In this document: piece after piece, positions 61,025 to 64,000 of the stretch
Layout of the letters: each line of letters opens with the position of its first letter
How positions within the stretch are numbered: position 1 is the stretch's first letter
Position numbers and translations under genes: made by a program
The notes under the pieces: generated by a model
Seen by the model: the letters and a program-made list of their open reading frames with translations, nothing else
Databases searched by the model: none
What the model was told of the DNA's origin: nothing
Assembly (NCBI GenBank): GCA_050949825.1
Contig: JBMNGL010000001.1
Coordinates: forward strand, 310,001 to 374,000
Direction of reading: 5' to 3'
DNA length: 64,000 bases
Origin: DTU019 sp050949825
GTDB lineage: Bacteria; Bacillota; Syntrophomonadia; Syntrophomonadales; Syntrophomonadaceae

Positions 61025-62452
61025 ATGACACAGGTACATTTTGGCACCGATGGTTGGAGGGCAATGATTGCCGAGGAGTTCACCTTCGCCAACTTGCGGA
61101 TGGTGGCTCAAGGCATAGCGGCCTATGTAAATAGCGCTCCCGGGCAGCGCAAAACCCTGGTTATCGGATATGACAACCGCTTCCTGTCGCCTGAATTTGC
61201 CCGCGAGTGTGCGCGAGTATTGGCTGGCAACGGCATCAAGGTGCAGTTGCTGAAAAATGCTGCCCCCACCCCTTTGGCGGCTTTTGCGGTGCATTATCTG
61301 GAATGCAACGGGGCAGTGGTGATTACCGCCAGCCATAATCCTGCCCGCTACAACGGCATCAAGTTTATTCCCGCTTATGCGGGACCGGCCTTGCCCGAGG
61401 TTACCGGGGCTATTGAGATGGAGATTCACCGCGTGGCTGAAGGCGCCAAGATCTACGAAATAGACCTCAATGAGGCCGCCCAGTTTGACCTGTTCGCTGA
61501 AATTATGCTGGAAAACGCCTATCTCAACCATCTCACCAAAATGCTGCACTTGGAATACTTCAAGGGAAAAAGCCTTAAGGTGGTTGTGGATCCCATGTAC
61601 GGAGCGGGGATGGGTTTTTTGGAACAGTACCTCAGCAATTTAGGTCTGGATGTGAAAGCGATTCACAATCATCGTGACGTCCTGTTCGGAAATGGGATTC
61701 CGGAACCGGTGGAGCGAAATTTATCAGAATTGCAACGCGCGGTGGTCAGCTATAATGCGGATATTGGCCTGGCTCTGGATGGAGACGCTGACCGTTTTGG
61801 CATCATTGATCATCAGGGCAGCTTCATTAATGGCAACCTCTTCCTGTCTTTACTCTTGGATCACTTGTTAAAAACCCGAACGGTTAGGGGGCCGGTAGTG
61901 AGGACCGTGGCTACCACACATATGTTGGACCGTATTGCCAAGATGAACGGCCTGCAGCTTATTGAAACCCCGGTGGGATTCAAATATGTCAGCCAGGCTA
62001 TGCGCGATTACAATGGCCTGTTGGGAGGAGAAGAAAGCGGGGGCTTAAGCGTGTGGGGCCATGTTCCGGAAAAAGATGGCATCCTGGCCTGTTTGCTGGC
62101 TGTGGAAATACTGGCTCATACGGGGCTAACCTGCCAGGAATTGACAGAGCAGCTTTATCAGGAATATGGTCAACTGGTCAACCGGCGTCACGATATAGGA
62201 TTTGTCAAAGGACAAGAATTACTGCTAAAAGAGCGGCTATCCGCTTTTCGTCCCAAGACTATAGCAGGATTAAAGGTCCTGGCGGCAGACGGTCAGGAGG
62301 AGATGCGCTGGTCCCTGGCTGAAGATAGTTGGCTTTTGGCCCGCTTCTCAGACACCGAACCGACCTTGCGAATATACACCGAAAGCACTGATTTACAAAG
62401 ATTGGAGGCCATTGAGAAGGCTTTGCTTGAGGCCCTGGCAATAAACAACTAA
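61025..62452 (+). CDS. Phosphoglucomutase/phosphomannomutase family protein
   Basis: An alpha-D-phosphohexomutase of 475 residues that moves phosphate between C1 and C6 of a hexose, feeding nucleotide-sugar synthesis. The order is HFGTDGWRAMIAEEFT, the phosphoserine loop VVITASHNPARYNGIKF (catalytic Ser in TASHNP), the metal loop ALDGDADRFGII, the sugar loop GGEESGG and the C-terminal phosphate loop RFSDTEPTLRIYTE. These identify the superfamily but not the sugar (glucose, mannose or glucosamine); the sugar loop GGEESGG is typical of PGM/PMM types. The ATG follows GAGGAGG. An upstream extension has no similarity. Confidence 0.92.
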   Translation: MTQVHFGTDGWRAMIAEEFTFANLRMVAQGIAAYVNSAPGQRKTLVIGYDNRFLSPEFARECARVLAGNGIKVQLLKNAAPTPLAAFAVHYLECNGAVVITASHNPARYNGIKFIPAYAGPALPEVTGAIEMEIHRVAEGAKIYEIDLNEAAQFDLFAEIMLENAYLNHLTKMLHLEYFKGKSLKVVVDPMYGAGMGFLEQYLSNLGLDVKAIHNHRDVLFGNGIPEPVERNLSELQRAVVSYNADIGLALDGDADRFGIIDHQGSFINGNLFLSLLLDHLLKTRTVRGPVVRTVATTHMLDRIAKMNGLQLIETPVGFKYVSQAMRDYNGLLGGEESGGLSVWGHVPEKDGILACLLAVEILAHTGLTCQELTEQLYQEYGQLVNRRHDIGFVKGQELLLKERLSAFRPKTIAGLKVLAADGQEEMRWSLAEDSWLLARFSDTEPTLRIYTESTDLQRLEAIEKALLEALAINN

Positions 62453-62502
62453 CCGGCGGTTTCCTTCATCAGGCAAAGTTGGCAGAAGCGGGGAGGAATT
62501 TC

Positions 62503-63714
62503 ATGAATTACGACGAAAGTTCTATAGATGGTGAAAATTCAGGATCAAACGGCTTGCTGCAGCTGGATATGATCCTGCTGCAGGTCATCAACACCCTGGA
62601 AAAGGGCCGTGGTGATATTTTCGATATATCTGAGGAGAGCAGGAAGCACTACACCCGTCTTACGCTTGAACTGGAAGAACTCAACCTGGAAGCGGGGCGT
62701 ATCATAGATGAGGTGCAAAAGCACGAAAAACTGGAACGCTATGCTCGTTTGCGCTTAATGGAAGTAAGCCGGAATTTTCGCTCCTACTCGGAGGGTGATA
62801 TCAAGAAAGCCTATGATTCGGCCCGCGAACTACAGTTGCGGCTGTTAGACCTGCGTCAGAGTGAAATGTATATGCGCAGGAGGCGTGATGAGCTGTCCCG
62901 GCACATCAGGAAATTTCGTGATATAAATCAAAAAGCAGACGATTTTCTTAATTCCACCGGTTTTGCACTCAAGATTCTCAAGGGAAATGTCGAAAGGATA
63001 AATGAAACCATCGAAGATTCCATGCGAAAACAGCAAATGGGTATGTGGATCATTGAGTCCCAGGAAGCCGAAAGGCGTAAAATAGCCCGGGACCTGCACG
63101 ACGGCCCCGCTCAAAACCTGGCCAGCATGATGATTCGCCTGGATCTTATTCAACATTTGTGGGACAACGATATCAATCGTATTTACGAAGAGATTGAAAA
63201 TATTAAGCAGATGGGTGCGCAAACCCTGGGTGATATCAGGCGCCTGATGTTTGACCTGAAACCATCCCTGGTGCATGAGGATGATTTCTGCGCCACCTTG
63301 ACTGACTTTTTTCGTGATTATGGCGCTAAATACGATATGGACATTGAATTTATCACCTTCGGGAAGAGAAAAAAGTATGATATGTCCCTGGAAATTGCCC
63401 TGTTTCGTATGGTGCAGGAAGCGATTACCAATATTCGCAAGCATGCCGGCGCCAGCCGGGCGCTGGTTAAGATGGAAGACAATGGCCGCAGCCTGATGCT
63501 GGTGGTGAAGGATGATGGCAGCGGGTTTGATGTCGAGAAGGCGGCCAAACAATCTGAGAGCTACGGGATAATAGGCATGAAGGAACGCGTTGAATTACTG
63601 GGTGGTGAAGTGGAGATTCAATCTTCACCGGGGCAGGGAACACAGGTGATCATTACGGTGCCGCTGGAGGGAGATGCCAATGATGAACAGAATAAGAGTT
63701 ATCATAGCGGATGA
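62503..63714 (+). CDS. degS: DegS-type sensor histidine kinase
   Basis: A 403-residue cytoplasmic kinase without membrane segments, as in Bacillus DegS. The N-terminal ~170 residues are a long coiled-coil sensor region (RKHYTRLTLELEELNLEAGRIIDEVQ, ARELQLRLLDLRQSEMYMRRRRDEL). The HisKA_3 box EAERRKIARDLHDGPAQNL carries the phospho-accepting His, followed by the HATPase_c domain (MVQEAITNIRKHAGASRA, DDGSGFD, GIIGMKERVELLGG). ATG follows GGGGAGG. The gene overlaps degU by 35 bases. In Bacillus the pair controls exoproteases and competence; here targets are unknown. Confidence 0.93.
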   Translation: MNYDESSIDGENSGSNGLLQLDMILLQVINTLEKGRGDIFDISEESRKHYTRLTLELEELNLEAGRIIDEVQKHEKLERYARLRLMEVSRNFRSYSEGDIKKAYDSARELQLRLLDLRQSEMYMRRRRDELSRHIRKFRDINQKADDFLNSTGFALKILKGNVERINETIEDSMRKQQMGMWIIESQEAERRKIARDLHDGPAQNLASMMIRLDLIQHLWDNDINRIYEEIENIKQMGAQTLGDIRRLMFDLKPSLVHEDDFCATLTDFFRDYGAKYDMDIEFITFGKRKKYDMSLEIALFRMVQEAITNIRKHAGASRALVKMEDNGRSLMLVVKDDGSGFDVEKAAKQSESYGIIGMKERVELLGGEVEIQSSPGQGTQVIITVPLEGDANDEQNKSYHSG

Positions 63715-64000
63715 TCATGTACTGGTCAGGGAGGGCTTGCGTAAGCTCCTGGAACTGGATGAGAGCATCGTCGTCATAACCGAGGTGGGCGATGGGCAGG
63801 GGGCTATTAATCTAGCCCGCAAGGAAAAACCGGATGTAATCTTAATGGATGTCAATATGCCCGGCACCAATGGCATTGTGGCCACACAGGTCATTAAAAG
63901 AGAATTCCCCTCCACCCGCATTATTGCTTTGACCATTTATGAAGATGAAGAGGTGGTGGAAATGGTCAGGGCAGGTGTGTCCGCCTATGTCCTCAAGGAT
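63680..64000 (+). CDS. degU: DegU-type response regulator, 3' end cut by the window
   Basis: The first 107 residues of a NarL/FixJ-type regulator. The receiver domain shows the acidic pocket VIIADDHVLVREGL, the phospho-accepting Asp in VILMDVNMPGTNG, Thr in IIALTIYED and Lys in AYVLKD at the window edge. The LuxR-type DNA-binding half lies beyond 64000. The start ATG follows GGAGGGAG and lies inside degS, so kinase and regulator are coupled. A second ATG immediately follows and could also be used. Confidence 0.93.
   Translation, partial: MMNRIRVIIADDHVLVREGLRKLLELDESIVVITEVGDGQGAINLARKEKPDVILMDVNMPGTNGIVATQVIKREFPSTRIIALTIYEDEEVVEMVRAGVSAYVLKD

Overview
The window looks like the chromosome of an anaerobic clostridial Firmicute, probably near the Syntrophomonadales. 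That placement is inferred from gene content; no rRNA gene is present to anchor it. Supporting signs are strong GGAGG ribosome binding sites with frequent TTG/GTG starts, SLH-domain and CsaB cell-wall anchoring, TagO, LytR-CpsA-Psr and MurJ envelope genes, DegS/DegU, a ComK-like protein, and surface proteins ending in 'copper amine oxidase N' domains. Base composition is near 50% GC. No tRNA, rRNA, CRISPR array or conventional insertion sequence was seen.

Region 1 (1-12.5 kb) is a B-vitamin and cofactor block on the + strand: folate (folP, folB, folK), pantothenate (a probable panG, then panB, panC, panD), NAD (nadA, nadB, nadC), biotin uptake (bioY behind a near-perfect BirA operator), a P1-family peptidase, pantothenate kinase coaX and dusB. 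Pantothenate made by PanBCD would be used by CoaX for CoA. A small MITE-like element with flanking 11-bp direct repeats separates nadB from nadC. Region 2 (12.5-17.3 kb) has an HTH regulator, a quinate-dehydrogenase-like protein, an unknown protein, then greA and lysS behind a consensus sigma-A promoter.

Region 3 (17.3-37.1 kb) builds the envelope. A minus-strand operon (csaB, murJ, DUF5693) diverges from tagO, an LCP ligase and an SH3/AMIN amidase. Then follow an O-antigen-ligase-like gene, a polyprenyl glycosylphosphotransferase, a glycosyltransferase, a second murJ, galE and the ComK-like gene. The ligase and phosphotransferase genes carry about six frameshifts, at least four explained by one extra base in a homopolymer.

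Region 4 (37.1-59.5 kb) is a surface and efflux region full of repeats: an SLH-anchored subtilisin; an ECF sigma/anti-sigma pair; a four-domain S-layer-like protein sharing an ECF-type promoter with the sigma gene; a one-domain paralogue of it; a TolC-like protein; an S41 protease; a GIY-YIG nuclease; an RND pump (hlyD, acrB); and a TetR regulator. The tolC-like and hlyD-acrB promoters carry related TetR-type palindromes. Region 5 (59.5-64 kb) has wecB, a phosphohexomutase, and degS-degU running off the end.

The most unusual feature is a dispersed repeat family filling ten intergenic clusters from 10.2 to 59.5 kb, about 7% of the window. Its core is an ~80-bp imperfect palindrome, with 17 complete copies counted by eye. 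One copy has its interior replaced by a GIY-YIG nuclease gene, so that the gene sits exactly between the two inverted arms. This suggests, without proving, that the nuclease gene is the autonomous member of a repeat family otherwise made of non-coding copies.
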